Shown here: piece after piece, positions 9,401 to 24,720 of the stretch
Layout: each line of letters starts with the position of its first letter
Numbering within the stretch: position 1 is the first letter of the stretch
NCBI RefSeq assembly: GCF_040115645.1
Contig: NW_027096027.1
Coordinates: forward strand, 248,001-312,000
DNA from: Euwallacea fornicatus
Lineage: Eukaryota > Arthropoda > Insecta > Coleoptera > Curculionidae
DNA: 64,000 bases
Reading direction: 5' to 3'
The notes under the pieces: generated by a model
What the model was told of the DNA's origin: nothing
The model's database searches: none
The model's input: only the letters and a program-made list of their open reading frames with translations
Position numbers and translations under genes: made by a program

Positions 9401-11309
9401 AAATTATGAATCTCGATAACTTCGACAAATGACGACCAAATGTTTTAAACAGAGTGTCAAATTAATCAGCTCGACGAGATCTTTAAGATGACAAAACACA
9501 TCATGATTGCATCTTGTTGAATTTCCAAGAAAAATAGCACTTTATCTGCTCAAACACACAACTTTTGAGACTTTTCAAATTATGAATCTCGATAACTTCG
9601 ACAAATGACGACCAAATGTTTTAAACAGAGTGTCAAATTAATCAGCTCGACGAGATCTTTAAGATGACAAAACACATCATGATTGCATCTTGTTGAATTT
9701 CCAAGAAAAATAGCACTTTATCTGCTCAAACACACAACTTTTGAGACTTTTCAAATTATGAATCTCGATAACTTCGACAAATGACGACCAAATGTTTTAA
9801 ACAGAGTGTCAAATTAATCAGCTCGACGAGATCTTTAAGATGACAAAACACATCATAATTGCATCTTGTTGAATTTCCAAGAAAAATAATGCTTTATGTG
9901 CTCAAACACTCAAAATGTGTGATTGTTCTAAATTTGAAGTTCGATAACTTCGACAAATGACGACCAAATGTCTTAAACAGAGTGTCAAATTAATCAGCTC
10001 GACCAGATCTTTAAGATTACAAAACACATCATAATTGCATCTTGTTGAATTTCCAAGAAAAATAGCACTTTATCTGCTTAAACACACAACTTTTGTGACT
10101 TTTCAAATTTTGAATCTCGATAACTTCGACAAATGACGACCAAATATCTTAAACAGAGTGTCAAATTAATCAGCTCGACAAGATCTTTAAGATTACAAAA
10201 CACATCATAATTGCATCTTGTTGAATTTCCAAGAAAAATAGCACTTTATCTGCTTAAACACACAACTTTTGAGACTTTTCAAATTATGAATCTCGATAAC
10301 TTCGACAAATGACGACCAAATATCTTAAACAGAGTGTCAAATTAATCAGCTCGACAAGATCTTTAAGATTACAAAACACATCATAATTGCATCTTGTTGA
10401 ATTTCCAAGAAAAATAGCACTTTATCTGCTTAAACACACAAACTTTGTGACTTTTCAAATTTTGAATCTCGATAACTTCGACAAATGACGACCAAATATC
10501 TTAAACAGAGTGTCAAATTAATCAGCTCGACAAGATCTTTAAGATTACAAAACACATCATAATTGCATCTTGTTGAATTTCCAAGAAAAATAGCACTTTA
10601 TCTGCTTAAACACACAACTTTTGAGACTTTTCAAATTATGAATCTCGATAACTTCGACAAATGACGACCAAATATCTTAAACAGAGTGTCAAATTAATCA
10701 GCTCGACAAGATCTTTAAGATTACAAAACACATCATAATTGCATCTTGTTGAATTTCCAAGAAAAATAGCACTTTATCTGCTTAAACACACAACTTTTGA
10801 GACTTTTCAAATTATGAATGTCGATAACTTCGACAAATGACGACCAAATATCTTAAACAGAATGTCAAATTAATCAGCTCGACAAGATCTTTAAGATTAC
10901 AAAACACATCATAATTGCATCTTGTTGAATTTCCAAGAAAAATAGCACTTTATCTGCTCAAACCCACAAACTTTGTGACTTTTCAAATTTTGAATCTCGA
11001 TAACTTCGACAAATGACGACCAAATGTCCTAAACAGAATGTGAAATTAATCAGCTCGACGAGATCTTTAAGATGACAAAACACATCATGATTGCATCTTG
11101 TTGAATTTCCAAGAAAAATAGCACTTTTTCTGCTCAAACACACAACTTTTGAGACTTTTCAAATTTTGAATCTCGATAACTTCGACAAATGACGACCAAA
11201 TGTCTTAAACAGAGTGTCAAATTAATCAGCTCGACCAGATCTTTAAGATGACAAAACACATCATGATTGCACCTTGTTGAATTTCCAAAAAAAATAATGC
11301 TTTATGTGC

Positions 11310-11490
11310 TCAAACACTCAAAATGTGTGATTGTTCTAAATTTGAAGTTCGATAACTTCGACAAATGACGACCAAATGTTTTAAACAGAGTGTCAAATTA
11401 ATCAGCTCGACGAGATCTTTAAGATGACTAAACACATCATAATTGCATCTTGTTGAATTTCCAAAAAAATAATGCTTTATGTGCTCAAAC
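11310..11490 (+). repeat. Representative satellite monomer region with poly-A variant (CCAAAAAAATAATGC)
   Basis: In this variant the common CCAAGAAAAATAGTAC segment is replaced by an A-run followed by TAATGCTTTATG. The A-run length differs between copies (for example 7067, 11287, 16559, 22541, 23247), so monomer length varies by a base or so. That explains why multi-monomer spacings fall a few bases short of exact multiples of 176. It is a useful subtype marker and is also common in domains II and III. Confidence 0.8.
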
Positions 11491-12263
11491 ACTCAAAATG
11501 TGTGATTGTTCTAAATTTGAAGTTCGATAACTTCGACAAATGACGACCAAATGTTTTAAACAGAGTGTCAAATTAATCAGCTCGACGAGATCTTTAAGAT
11601 GACAAAACACATCATAATTGCATCTTGTTGAATTTCCAAGAAATATAGCATTTTATCTGCTTAAACACACAACTTTTGTGACTTTTCAAATTTTGAATCT
11701 CGATAACTTCGACAAATGATGACCAAATGTCTTAAACAGAATGTCAAATTAATCAGCTCGACGAGATCTTTATAATGACAAAACACATCATGATTGCATC
11801 TTGCTGAATTTCCAAGAAAAACAGTACTTTATGTGCTCAATCACTCAAAATGTGTGATTGTTCTAAATTTGATGTTCGATAACTTCGACAAATGCAACCA
11901 AATGTCTTAAACAGAGTGTCAAATTAATCAGCTCGACGAGATCTTTAAGATGACAAAACACATCATGATTGCATCTTGTTGAATTTCCAAGAAAAATAGG
12001 ACTTTATGTGCTCAAACACTCAAAATGTGTGATTGTTCTAAATTTGAAGCTCAATAACTTCGACAAATGACGACCAAATGTCTTAAACAGAGTGTCAAAT
12101 TAATCAGCTCGACGAGATATTTAAGATGACAAAACACATCATGATTGCATCTTGTTGAATTTCCAAGAAAAATGGGACTTTATGTGCTCAAACACTCAAA
12201 ATATGTGATTGTTCTAAATTTGAAGCTCAATAACTTCGACAAATGACGACCAAATGTTTTAAA

Positions 12264-12268
12264 CAGAC
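12264..12268 (+). other. Second uninserted copy of the retrotransposon target (CAGAC)
   Basis: The monomer starting near 11725 matches the opening of the window (including the rare TTTATAATGAC variant), and about 540 bp later reaches TTTTAAACAGAC followed by TGTCAAATT with no insertion. Compared with 1-725 this copy lacks one monomer, so it is a shortened paralogue of the left flank. It supports the target-site assignment independently of 15606. Confidence 0.75.
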
Positions 12269-14885
12269 TGTCAAATTAATCAGCTCGACGAGATCTTTAA
12301 GATGACAAAACACATCATGATTGCATCTTGTTGAATTTCCAAGAAAAATAGTACTTTATGTGCTGAAACCCTCAAAATGTGTGATTGTTCTAAATTTGAA
12401 GCTCGATAACTTCGACAGATGACGACCAACTGTCTTAAACAGAGTGTCAAATTAATCAGCTCGACGAGATCTTTAAGATGACAAAACACATCATGATTGC
12501 ATCTTGTTGAATTTCCAAGAAAAATAGTACTTTATGTGCTCAAACACTCAAAATGTGTGATTGTTCTAAATTTGAAGCTCGATAACTTCGACAAATGACG
12601 AACAAATGTTTTAAACAGAGTGTCAAATTAATCAGCTCGACGAGATCTTTAAGATGACAAAGCACATCATGATTGCACCTTGTTGAATTTCCAAAAAAAA
12701 TAATGCTTTATGTGCTCAAACACTCAAAATGTGTGATTGTTCTAAATTTGAAGTTCGATAACTTCGACAAATGACGACCAAATGTCTTAAACAGAGTGTC
12801 AAATTAATCAGCTCGACCAGATCTTTAAGATTACAAAACACATCATAATTGTATCTTGTTGAATTTCCAAGAAAAATAGCACTTTATCTGCTCAAACACT
12901 CAAAATGTGTGATTGTTCTAAATTTGATGTTCGATAACTTCGACAAATGCAACCAAATGTCTTAAACAGAGTGTCAAATTAATCAGCTCGACGAGATCTT
13001 TAAGATGACAAAACACATCATGATTGCATCTTGTTGAATTTCCAAGAAAAATAGTACTTTATGTGCTGAAACCCTCAAAATGTGTGATTGTTCTAAATTT
13101 GAAGCTCGATAACTTCGACAGATGACGACCAACTGTCTTAAACAGAGTGTCAAATTAATCAGCTCGACGAGATCTTTAAGATGACAAAACACATCATGAT
13201 TGCATCTTGTTGAATTTCCAAGAAAAATAGTACTTTATGTGCTCAAACACTCAAAATGTGTGATTGTTCTAAATTTGAAGCTCGATAACTTCGACAAATG
13301 ACGAACAAATGTTTTAAACAGAGTGTCAAATTAATCAGCTCGACGAGATCTTTAAGATGACAAAGCACATCATGATTGCACCTTGTTGAATTTCCAAAAA
13401 AAATAATGCTTTATGTGCTCAAACACTCAAAATGTGTGATTGTTCTAAATTTGAAGTTCGATAACTTCGACAAATGACGACCAAATGTCTTAAACAGAGT
13501 GTCAAATTAATCAGCTCGACCAGATCTTTAAGATTACAAAACACATCATAATTGTATCTTGTTGAATTTCCAAGAAAAATAGCACTTTATCTGCTCAAAC
13601 ACTCAAAATGTGTGATTGTTCTAAATTTGAAGTTCGATAACTTCGACAAATGACGACCAAATGTTTTAAACAGAGTGTCAAATTAATCAGCTCGACGAGA
13701 TCTTTAAGATGACAAAACACATCATAATTGCATCTTGTTGAATTTCCAAGAAAAATAGCACTTTATCTGCTTAAACACACAACTTTTGTGACTTTTCAAA
13801 TTTTGAATCTCGATAACTTCGACAAATGACGACCAAATGTCTTAAACAGAATGTCAAATTAATCAGCTCGACGAGATCTTTAAGATAACAAAACACATCA
13901 TAATTGCATCTTGTTGAATTTCCAAGAAAAATAGCACTTTATCTGCTCAAACCCACAAACTTTGTGACTTTTCAAATTTTGAATCTCGATAACTTCGACA
14001 AATGGCGACCAAATGTCTTAAACAGAATATCAAATTAATCAGCTCGACGAGATCTTTAAGATGACAAAACACATCATGATTGTATCTTGTTGAATTTCCA
14101 AGAAAAATAGCACTTTATCTGCTCAAACACACAACTTTTGAGACTTTTCAAATTATGAATCTCGATAACTTCGACAAATGACGACCAAATGTCTTAAACA
14201 GAATGTCAAATTAATCAGCTCGACGAGATCTTTAAGATGACTAAACACATCATAATTGCATCTTGTTGAATTTCCAAGAAAAATAGCACTTTATCTGCTT
14301 AATCACACAACTTTTGTGACTTTTCAAATTATGAATCTCGATAACTTCGACAAATGACGACCAAATGTCTTAAACAGAGTGTCAAATTAATCAGCTCGAC
14401 CAGATCTTTAAGATTACAAAACACATCATAATTGCATCTTGTTGAATTTCCAAGAAAAATAGCACTTTATCTGCTCAAACACTCAAAATGTGTGATTGTT
14501 CTAAATTTGAAGTTCGATAACTTCGACAAATGACGACCAAATGTTTTAAACAGAGTGTCAAATTAATCAGCTCGACGAGATCTTTAAGATGACTAAACAC
14601 ATCATAATTGCATCTTGTTGAATTTCCAAGAAATATAGCATTTTATCTGCTTAAACACACAACTTTTGTGACTTTTCAAATTTTGAATCTCGATAACTTC
14701 GACAAATGACGACCAAATGTCTTAAACAGAATGTCAAATTAATCAGCTCGACGAGATCTTTAAGATGACTAAACACATCATAATTGCATCTTGTTGAATT
14801 TCCAAGAAATATAGCATTTTATCTGCTTAAACACACAACTTTTGTGACTTTTCAAATTTTGAATCTCGATAACTTCGACAAATGA

Positions 14886-15800
14886 CGACCAAATGTCTTA
14901 AACAGAATGTCAAATTAATCAGCTCGACGAGATCTTTATAATGACAAAACACATCATGATTGCATCTTGCTGAATTTCCAAGAAAAACAGTACTTTATGT
15001 GCTCAATCACTCAAAATGTGTGATTGTTCTAAATTTGATGTTCGATAACTTCGACAAATGCAACCAAATGTCTTAAACAGAGTGTCAAATTAATCAGCTC
15101 GACGAGATCTTTAAGATGACAAAACACATCATGATTGCATCTTGTTGAATTTCCAAGAGAAATAGTTCTTTATGTGCTCAAACACTCAAAATGTGTGATT
15201 GTTCTAAATTTGAAGCTCAATAACTTCGACAAATGACGACCAAATGTCTTAAACAGAGTGTCAAATTAATCAGCTCGACGAGATATTTAAGATGACAAAA
15301 CACATCATGATTGCATCTTGTTGAATTTCCAAGAAAAATAGGACTTTATGTGCTCAAACACTCAAAATGTGTGATTGTTCTAAATTTGAAGCTCAATAAC
15401 TTCGACAAATGACGACCAAATGTCTTAAACAGAGTGTCAAATTAATCAGCTCGACGAGATATTTAAGATGACAAAACACATCATGATTGCATCTTGTTGA
15501 ATTTCCAAGAAAAATGGGACTTTATGTGCTCAAACACTCAAAATATGTGATTGTTCTAAATTTGAAGCTCAATAACTTCGACAAATGACGACCAAATGTT
15601 TTAAACAGACTGTCAAATTAATCAGCTCGACGAGATCTTTAAGATGACAAAACACATCATGATTGCATCTTGTTGAATTTCCAAGAAAAATAGTACTTTA
15701 TGTGCTCAATCACTCAAAATGTGTGATTGTTCTAAATTTGATGTTCGATAACTTCGACAAATGCAACCAAATGTCTTAAACAGAGTGTCAAATTAATCAG
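14886..15800 (+). repeat. Empty-site paralogue of the retrotransposon insertion locus
   Basis: 14886-15610 matches 1-725 at offset 14885, and 15611 onward matches 6465 onward at offset 9146. The difference is 5,739 bp, exactly the element (5,734) plus one 5-bp target duplication. The uninterrupted target reads CAGAC at 15606-15610 followed by TGTCAAATT. After about 180 bp the two copies separate, because this one carries two additional monomers before they align again (offset 9498 from about 16149 against 6651). Confidence 0.9.
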
Positions 15801-18800
15801 CTCGACGAGATCTTTAAGATGACAAAACACATCATGATTGCATCTTGTTGAATTTCCAAGAGAAATAGTTCTTTATGTGCTCAAACACTCAAAATGTGTG
15901 ATTGTTCTAAATTTGAAGCTCAATAACTTCGACAAATGACGACCAAATGTCTTAAACAGAGTGTCAAATTAATCAGCTCGACGAGATATTTAAGATGACA
16001 AAACACATCATGATTGCATCTTGTTGAATTTCCAAGAAAAATAGGACTTTATGTGCTCAAACACTCAAAATGTGTGATTGTTCTAAATTTGAAGCTCAAT
16101 AACTTCGACAAATGACGACCAAATGTCTTAAACAGAGTGTCAAATTAATCAGCTCGACGAGATCTTTAAGATGACAAAACACATCATGATTGCATCTTGT
16201 TGAATTTCCAAGAAAAATAGTACTTTATGTGCTGAAACCCTCAAAATGTGTGATTGTTCTAAATTTGAAGCTCGATAACTTCGACAGATGACGACCAACT
16301 GTCTTAAACAGAGTGTCAAATTAATCAGCTCGACGAGATCTTTAAGATGACAAAACACATCATGATTGCATCTTGTTGAATTTCCAAGAAAAATAGTACT
16401 TTATGTGCTCAAACACTCAAAATGTGTGATTGTTCTAAATTTGAAGCTCGATAACTTCGACAAATGACGAACAAATGTTTTAAACAGAGTGTCAAATTAA
16501 TCAGCTCGACGAGATCTTTAAGATGACAAAGCACATCATGATTGCACCTTGTTGAATTTCCAAAAAAAATAATGCTTTATGTGCTCAAACACTCAAAATG
16601 TGTGATTGTTCTAAATTTGAAGTTCGATAACTTCGACAAATGACGACCAAATGTTTTAAACAGAGTGTCAAATTAATCAACTCGACGAGATCTTTAAGAT
16701 GACTAACCACATCATAATTGCATCTTGTTGAATTTCCAAAAAAATAATGCTTTATGTGCTCAAACACTCAAAATGTGTGATTGTTCTAAATTCGAAGCTC
16801 AATAACTTCGACAAATGACGACCAAATGTTTTAAACAGAGTGTCAAATTAATCAGCTCGACGAGATCTTTAAGATGACAAAACACATCATAATTGCATCT
16901 TGTTGAATTTCCAAGAAAAATAGCACTTTATCTGCTCAAACACTCAAAATGTGTGATTGTTCTAAATTTGAAGTTCGATAACTTCGACAAATGACGACCA
17001 AATGTTTTAAACAGAGTGTCAAATTAATCAGCTCGACGAGATCTTTAAGATGACAAAACACATCATGATTGCACCTTGTTGAATTTCCAAAAAAAATAAT
17101 GCTTTATGTGCTCAAACACTCAAAATGTGTGATTGTTCTAAATTTGAAGTTCGATAACTTCGACAAATGACGACCAAATGTTTTAAACAGAGTGTCAAAT
17201 TAATCAGCTCGACGAGATCTTTAAGATGACAAAACACATCATAATTGCATCTTGTTGAATTTCCAAAAAAAATAATGCTTTATGTGCTCAAACACTCAAA
17301 ATGTGTGATTGTTCTAAATTTGAAGTTCGATAACTTCGACAAATGACGACCAAATGTCTTAAACAGAGTGTCAAATTAATCAGCTCGACCAGATCTTTAA
17401 GATTACAAAACACATCATAATTGTATCTTGTTGAATTTCCAAGAAAAATAGCACTTTATCTGCTCAAACACTCAAAATGTGTGATTGTTCTAAATTTGAA
17501 GTTCGATAACTTCGACAAATGACGACCAAATGTTTTAAACAGAGTGTCAAATTAATCAGCTCGACGAGATCTTTAAGATGACAAAACACATCATAATTGC
17601 ATCTTGTTGAATTTCCAAGAAAAATAGCACTTTATCTGCTTAAACACACAACTTTTGTGACTTTTCAAATTTTGAATCTCGATAACTTCGACAAATGACG
17701 ACCAAATGTCTTAAACAGAATGTCAAATTAATCAGCTCGACGAGATCTTTAAGATGACAAAACACATCATAATTGCATCTTGTTGAATTTCCAAGAAAAA
17801 TAGCACTTTATCTGCTCAAACCCACAAACTTTGTGACTTTTCAAATTTTGAATCTCGATAACTTCGACAAATGACGACCAAATGTCTTAAACAGAATATC
17901 AAATTAATCAGCTCGACAAGATCTTTAAGATGACAAAACACATCATGATTGTATCTTGTTGAATTTCCAAGAAAAATAGCACTTTATCTGCTCAAACACA
18001 CAACTTTTGAGACTTTTCAAATTATGAATCTCGATAACTTCGACAAATGACGACCAAATGTCTTAAACAGAATGTCAAATTAATCAGCTCGACGAGATCT
18101 TTAAGATGACTAAACACATCATAATTGCATCTTGTTGAATTTCCAAGAAAAATAGCACTTTATCTGCTTAAACACACAACTTTTGTGACTTTTCAAATTA
18201 TGAATCTCGATAACTTCGACAAATGACGACCAAATGTCTTAAACAGAGTGTCAAATTAATCAGCTCGACCAGATCTTTAAGATTACAAAACACATCATAA
18301 TTGCATCTTGTTGAATTTCCAAGAAAAATAGCACTTTATCTGCTCAAACACTCAAAATGTGTGATTGTTCTAAATTTGAAGTTCGATAACTTCGACAAAT
18401 GACGACCAAATGTTTTAAACAGAGTGTCAAATTAATCAGCTCGACGAGATCTTTAAGATGACAAAACACATCATGGTTGCATCTTGTTGAATTTCCAAGA
18501 AAAATAGCACTTTATCTGCTCAAACACTCAAAATGTGTGATTGTTCTAAATTTGAAGTTCGATAACTTCGACAAATGACGACCAAATGTTTTAAACAGAG
18601 TGTCAAATTAATAAGCTCGACGAGATCTTTAAGATGACAAAACACATCATGGTTGCATGTTGTTGAATTTCCAAGAAAAATAGCACTTTATCTGCTCAAA
18701 CACACAACTTTTGAGACTTTTCAAATTATGAATCTCGATAACTTCGACAAATGACGACCAAATGTTTTAAACAGAGTGTCAAATTAATCAGCTCGACGAG

Positions 18801-21800
18801 ATCTTTAAGATGACAAAACACATCATGATTGCATCTTGTTGAATTTCCAAGAAAAATAGCACTTTATCTGCTCAAACACACAACTTTTGAGACTTTTCAA
18901 ATTATGAATCTCGATAACTTCGACAAATGACGACCAAATGTTTTAAACAGAGTGTCAAATTAATCAGCTCGACGAGATCTTTAAGATGACAAAACACATC
19001 ATGATTGCATCTTGTTGAATTTCCAAGAAAAATAGCACTTTATCTGCTCAAACACACAACTTTTGAGACTTTTCAAATTATGAATCTCGATAACTTCGAC
19101 AAATGACGACCAAATGTTTTAAACAGAGTGTCAAATTAATCAGCTCGACGAGATCTTTAAGATGACAAAACACATCATAATTGCATCTTGTTGAATTTCC
19201 AAGAAAAATAATGCTTTATGTGCTCAAACACTCAAAATGTGTGATTGTTCTAAATTTGAAGTTCGATAACTTCGACAAATGACGACCAAATGTCTTAAAC
19301 AGAGTGTCAAATTAATCAGCTCGACGAGATCTTTAAGATGACAAAACACATCATAATTGCATCTTGTTGAATTTCCAAGAAAAATAATGCTTTATGTGCT
19401 CAAACACTCAAAATGTGTGATTGTTCTAAATTTGAAGTTCGATAACTTCGACAAATGACGACCAAATATCTTAAACAGAGTGTCAAATTAATCAGCTCGA
19501 CAAGATCTTTAAGATTACAAAACACATCATAATTGCATCTTGTTGAATTTCCAAGAAAAATAGCACTTTATCTGCTTAAACACACAACTTTTGAGACTTT
19601 TCAAATTATGAATCTCGATAACTTCGACAAATGACGACCAAATATCTTAAACAGAGTGTCAAATTAATCAGCTCGACAAGATCTTTAAGATTACAAAACA
19701 CATCATAATTGCATCTTGTTGAATTTCCAAGAAAAATAGCACTTTATCTGCTTAAACACACAAACTTTGTGACTTTTCAAATTTTGAATCTCGATAACTT
19801 CGACAAATGACGACCAAATATCTTAAACAGAGTGTCAAATTAATCAGCTCGACAAGATCTTTAAGATTACAAAACACATCATAATTGCATCTTGTTGAAT
19901 TTCCAAGAAAAATAGCACTTTATCTGCTTAAACACACAACTTTTGAGACTTTTCAAATTATGAATCTCGATAACTTCGACAAATGACGACCAAATATCTT
20001 AAACAGAGTGTCAAATTAATCAGCTCGACAAGATCTTTAAGATTACAAAACACATCATAATTGCATCTTGTTGAATTTCCAAGAAAAATAGCACTTTATC
20101 TGCTTAAACACACAACTTTTGAGACTTTTCAAATTATGAATCTCGATAACTTCGACAAATGACGACCAAATATCTTAAACAGAGTGTCAAATTAATCAGC
20201 TCGACAAGATCTTTAAGATTACAAAACACATCATAATTGCATCTTGTTGAATTTCCAAGAAAAATAGCACTTTATCTGCTTAAACACACAACTTTTGAGA
20301 CTTTTCAAATTATGAATCTCGATAACTTCGACAAATGACGACCAAATATCTTAAACAGAGTGTCAAATTAATCAGCTCGACAAGATCTTTAAGATTACAA
20401 AACACATCATAATTGCATCTTGTTGAATTTCCAAGAAAAATAGCACTTTATCTGCTTAAACACACAAACTTTGTGACTTTTCAAATTTTGAATCTCGATA
20501 ACTTCGACAAATGACGACCAAATATCTTAAACAGAGTGTTAAATTAATCAGCTCGACAAGATCTTTAAGATTACAAAACACATCATAATTGCATCTTGTT
20601 GAATTTCCAAGAAAAATAGCACTTTATCTGCTTAAACACACAACTTTTGAGACTTTTCAAATTATGAATCTCGATAACTTCGACAAATGACGACCAAATA
20701 TCTTAAACAGAGTGTCAAATTAATCAGCTCGACAAGATCTTTAAGATTACAAAACACATCATAATTGCATCTTGTTGAATTTCCAAGAAAAATAGCACTT
20801 TATCTGCTTAAACACACAACTTTTGAGACTTTTCAAATTATGAATCTCGATAACTTCGACAAATGACGACCAAATATCTTAAACAGAATGTCAAATTAAT
20901 CAGCTCGACGAGATCTTTAAGATGACAAAACACATCATAATTGCATCTTGTTGAATTTCCAAGAAAAATAGCACTTTATCTGCTCAAACCCACAAACTTT
21001 GTGACTTTTCAAATTTTGAATCTCGATAACTTCGACAAATGACGACCAAATGTCTTAAACAGAATATCAAATTAATCAGCTCGACGAGATCTTTAAGATG
21101 ACAAAACACGTCATGATTGTATCTTGTTGAATTTCCAAGAAAAATAGCACTTTATCTGCTCAAACACACAACTTTTGAGACTTTTCAAATTATGAATCTC
21201 GATAACTTCGACAAATGACGACCAAATGTCTTAAACAGAATGTCAAATTAATCAGCTCGACGAGATCTTTAAGATGACTAAACACATCATAATTGCATCT
21301 TGTTGAATTTCCAAGAAAAATAGCACTTTATCTGCTTAAACACACAACTTTTGTGACTTTTCAAATTATGAATCTCGATAACTTCGACAAATGACGACCA
21401 AATGTCTTAAACAGAGTGTCAAATTAATCAGCTCGACGAGATCTTTAAGATGACAAAACACATCATAATTGCATCTTGTTGAATTTCCAAGAAAAATAAT
21501 GCTTTATGTGCTCAAACACTCAAAATGTGTGATTGTTCTAAATTTGAAGTTCGATAACTTCGACAAATGACGACCAAATGTCTTAAACAGAGTGTCAAAT
21601 TAATCAGCTCGACCAGATCTTTAAGATTACAAAACACATCATAATTGCATCTTGTTGAATTTCCAAGAAAAATAGCACTTTATCTGCTTAAACACACAAC
21701 TTTTGTGACTTTTCAAATTTTGAATCTCGATAACTTCGACAAATGACGACCAAATATCTTAAACAGAGTGTCAAATTAATCAGCTCGACAAGATCTTTAA

Positions 21801-24720
21801 GATTACAAAACACATCATAATTGCATCTTGTTGAATTTCCAAGAAAAATAGCACTTTATCTGCTTAAACACACAACTTTTGAGACTTTTCAAATTATGAA
21901 TCTCGATAACTTCGACAAATGACGACCAAATATCTTAAACAGAGTGTCAAATTAATCAGCTCGACAAGATCTTTAAGATTACAAAACACATCATAATTGC
22001 ATCTTGTTGAATTTCCAAGAAAAATAGCACTTTATCTGCTTAAACACACAACTTTTGAGACTTTTCAAATTATGAATCTCGATAACTTCGACAAATGATG
22101 ACCAAATATCTTAAACAGAGTGTCAAATTAATCAGCTCGACAAGATCTTTAAGATTACAAAACACATCATAATTGCATCTTGTTGAATTTCCAAGAAAAA
22201 TAGCACTTTATCTGCTCAAACCCACAAACTTTGTGACTTTTCAAATTTTGAATCTCGATAACTTCGACAAATGACGACCAAATGTCCTAAACAGAATGTG
22301 AAATTAATCAGCTCGACGAGATCCTTAAGATGACAAAACACATCATGATTGCATCTTGTTGAATTTCCAAGAAAAATAGCACTTTTTCTGCGCAAACACA
22401 CAACTTTTGAGACTTTTCAAATTTTGAATCTCGATAACTTCGACAAATGACGACCAAATGTCTTAAACAGAGTGTCAAATTAATCAGCTCGACCAGATCT
22501 TTAAGATGACAAAACACATCATGATTGCACCTTGTTGAATTTCCAAAAAAAATAATGCTTTATGTGCTCAAACACTCAAAATGTGTGATTGTTCTAAATT
22601 TGAAGTTCGATAACTTCGACAAATGACGACCAAATGTTTTAAACAGAGTGTCAAATTAATCAGCTCGACGAGATCTTTATAATGACAAAACACATCATGA
22701 TTGCATCTTGTTGAATTTCCAAGAAAAATAGGACTTTATGTGCTCAAACACTCAAAATGTGTGATTGTTCTAAATTTGATGTTCGATAACTTCGACAAAT
22801 GACGACCAAATGTCTTAAACAGAGTGTCAAATTAATCAGCTCGACGAGATATTTAAGATGACAAAACACATCATGATTGCATCTTGTTGAATTTCCAAGA
22901 AAAATGGGACTTTATGTGCTCAAACACTCAAAATATGTGATTGTTCTAAATTTGAAGCTCAATAACTTCGACAAATGACGACCAATTGTTTTAAACAGAC
23001 TGTCAAATTAATCAGCTCGACGAGATCTTTAAGATGACAAAACACATCATGATTGCATCTTGTTGAATTTCCAAGAAAAATAGTACTTTATGTGCTCAAA
23101 CACTCAAAATGTGTGATTGTTCTAAATTTGAAGCTCGATAACTTCGACAAATGACGAACAAATGTTTTAAACAGAGTGTCAAATTAATCAGCTCGACGAG
23201 ATCTTTAAGATGACAAAGCACATCATGATTGCACCTTGTTGAATTTCCAAAAAAAATAATGCTTTATGTGCTCAAACACTCAAAATGTGTGATTGTTCTA
23301 AATTTGAAGTTCGATAACTTCGACAAATGACGACCAAATGTTTTAAACAGAGTGTCAAATTAATCAGCTCGACGAGATCTTTAAGATGACAAAACACATC
23401 ATAATTGCATCTTGTTGAATTTCCAAGAAAAATAGCACTTTATCTGCTTAAACACACAACTTTTGTGACTTTTCAAATTTTGAATCTCGATAACTTCGAC
23501 AAATGACGACCAAATGTCTTAAACAGAATGTCAAATTAATCAGCTCGACGAGATCTTTAAGATGACAAAACACATCATAATTGCATCTTGTTGAATTTCC
23601 AAGAAAAATAGCACTTTATCTGCTCAAACACTCAAAATGTGTGATTGTTCTAAATTTGAAGTTCGATAACTTCGACAAATGACGACCAAATGTTTTAAAC
23701 AGAGTGTCAAATTAATCAGCTCGACGAGATCTTTAAGATGACAAAACACATCATAATTGCATCTTGTTGAATTTCCAAGAAAAATAGCACTTTATCTGCT
23801 TAAACACACAACTTTTGTGACTTTTCAAATTTTGAATCTCGATAACTTCGACAAATGACGACCAAATGTTTTAAACAGAATGTCAAATTAATCAGCTCGA
23901 TCAGATCTTTAAGATTACAAAACACATCATAATTGTATCTTGTTGAATTTCCAAGAAAAATAGCACTTTATCTGCTCAAACACTCAAAATGTGTGATTGT
24001 TCTAAATTTGAAGTTCGATAACTTCGACAAATGACGACCAAATGTTTTAAACAGAGTGTCAAATTAATCAGCTCGACGAGATCTTTAAGATGACAAAACA
24101 CATCATAATTGCATCTTGTTGAATTTCCAAGAAAAATAGCACTTTATCTGCTTAAACACACAACTTTTGTGACTTTTCAAATTTTGAATCTCGATAACTT
24201 CGACAAATGACGACCAAATGTCTTAAACAGAATGTCAAATTAATCAGCTCGACGAGATCTTTAAGATGACAAAACACATCATAATTGCATCTTGTTGAAT
24301 TTCCAAGAAAAATAGCACTTTATCTGCTCAAACCCACAAACTTTGTGACTTTTCAAATTTTGAATCTCGATAACTTCGACAAATGACGACCAAATGTCTT
24401 AAACAGAATGTCAAATTAATCAGCTCGACGAGATCTTTAAGATGACAAAACACATCATGATTGTATCTTGTTGAATTTCCAAGAAAAATAGCACTTTATC
24501 TGCTCAAACACACAACTTTTGAGACTTTTCAAATTATGAATCTCGATAACTTCGACAAATGACGACCAAATGTCTTAAACAGAATGTCAAATTAATCAGC
24601 TCGACGAGATCTTTAAGATGACTAAACACATCATAATTGCATCTTGTTGAATTTCCAAGAAAAATAGCACTTTATCTGCTTAAACACACAAATTTTGTGA
24701 CTTTTCAAATTATGAATCTC

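Larger units (their letters stand above)
6465..24720 (+). repeat. Satellite domain I: 176-bp monomers with two alternative box states
   Basis: About 104 head-to-tail monomers. Recurring landmarks in each: AAATGTYTTAAACAG, CTCGACGAGATCT, ACACATCAT, TGTTGAATTTCC, GATAACTTCGACAAATG. This domain alone mixes monomers with CTCAAAATGTGTGATTG (state A) and with ACAACTTTTGAGACTTTTC (state B) at the same place. The first state B monomer is near 7620 and the last near 24690. Runs of CTCGACAAGATCTTTAAGATTAC monomers occupy about 10130-10960 and 19460-22200. No insertions or genes are seen. The left part is related to 14886-22700 at offsets of 9146, 9498 and 11258, so the domain contains a large internal duplication with gains and losses of whole monomers. 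Confidence 0.95.
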
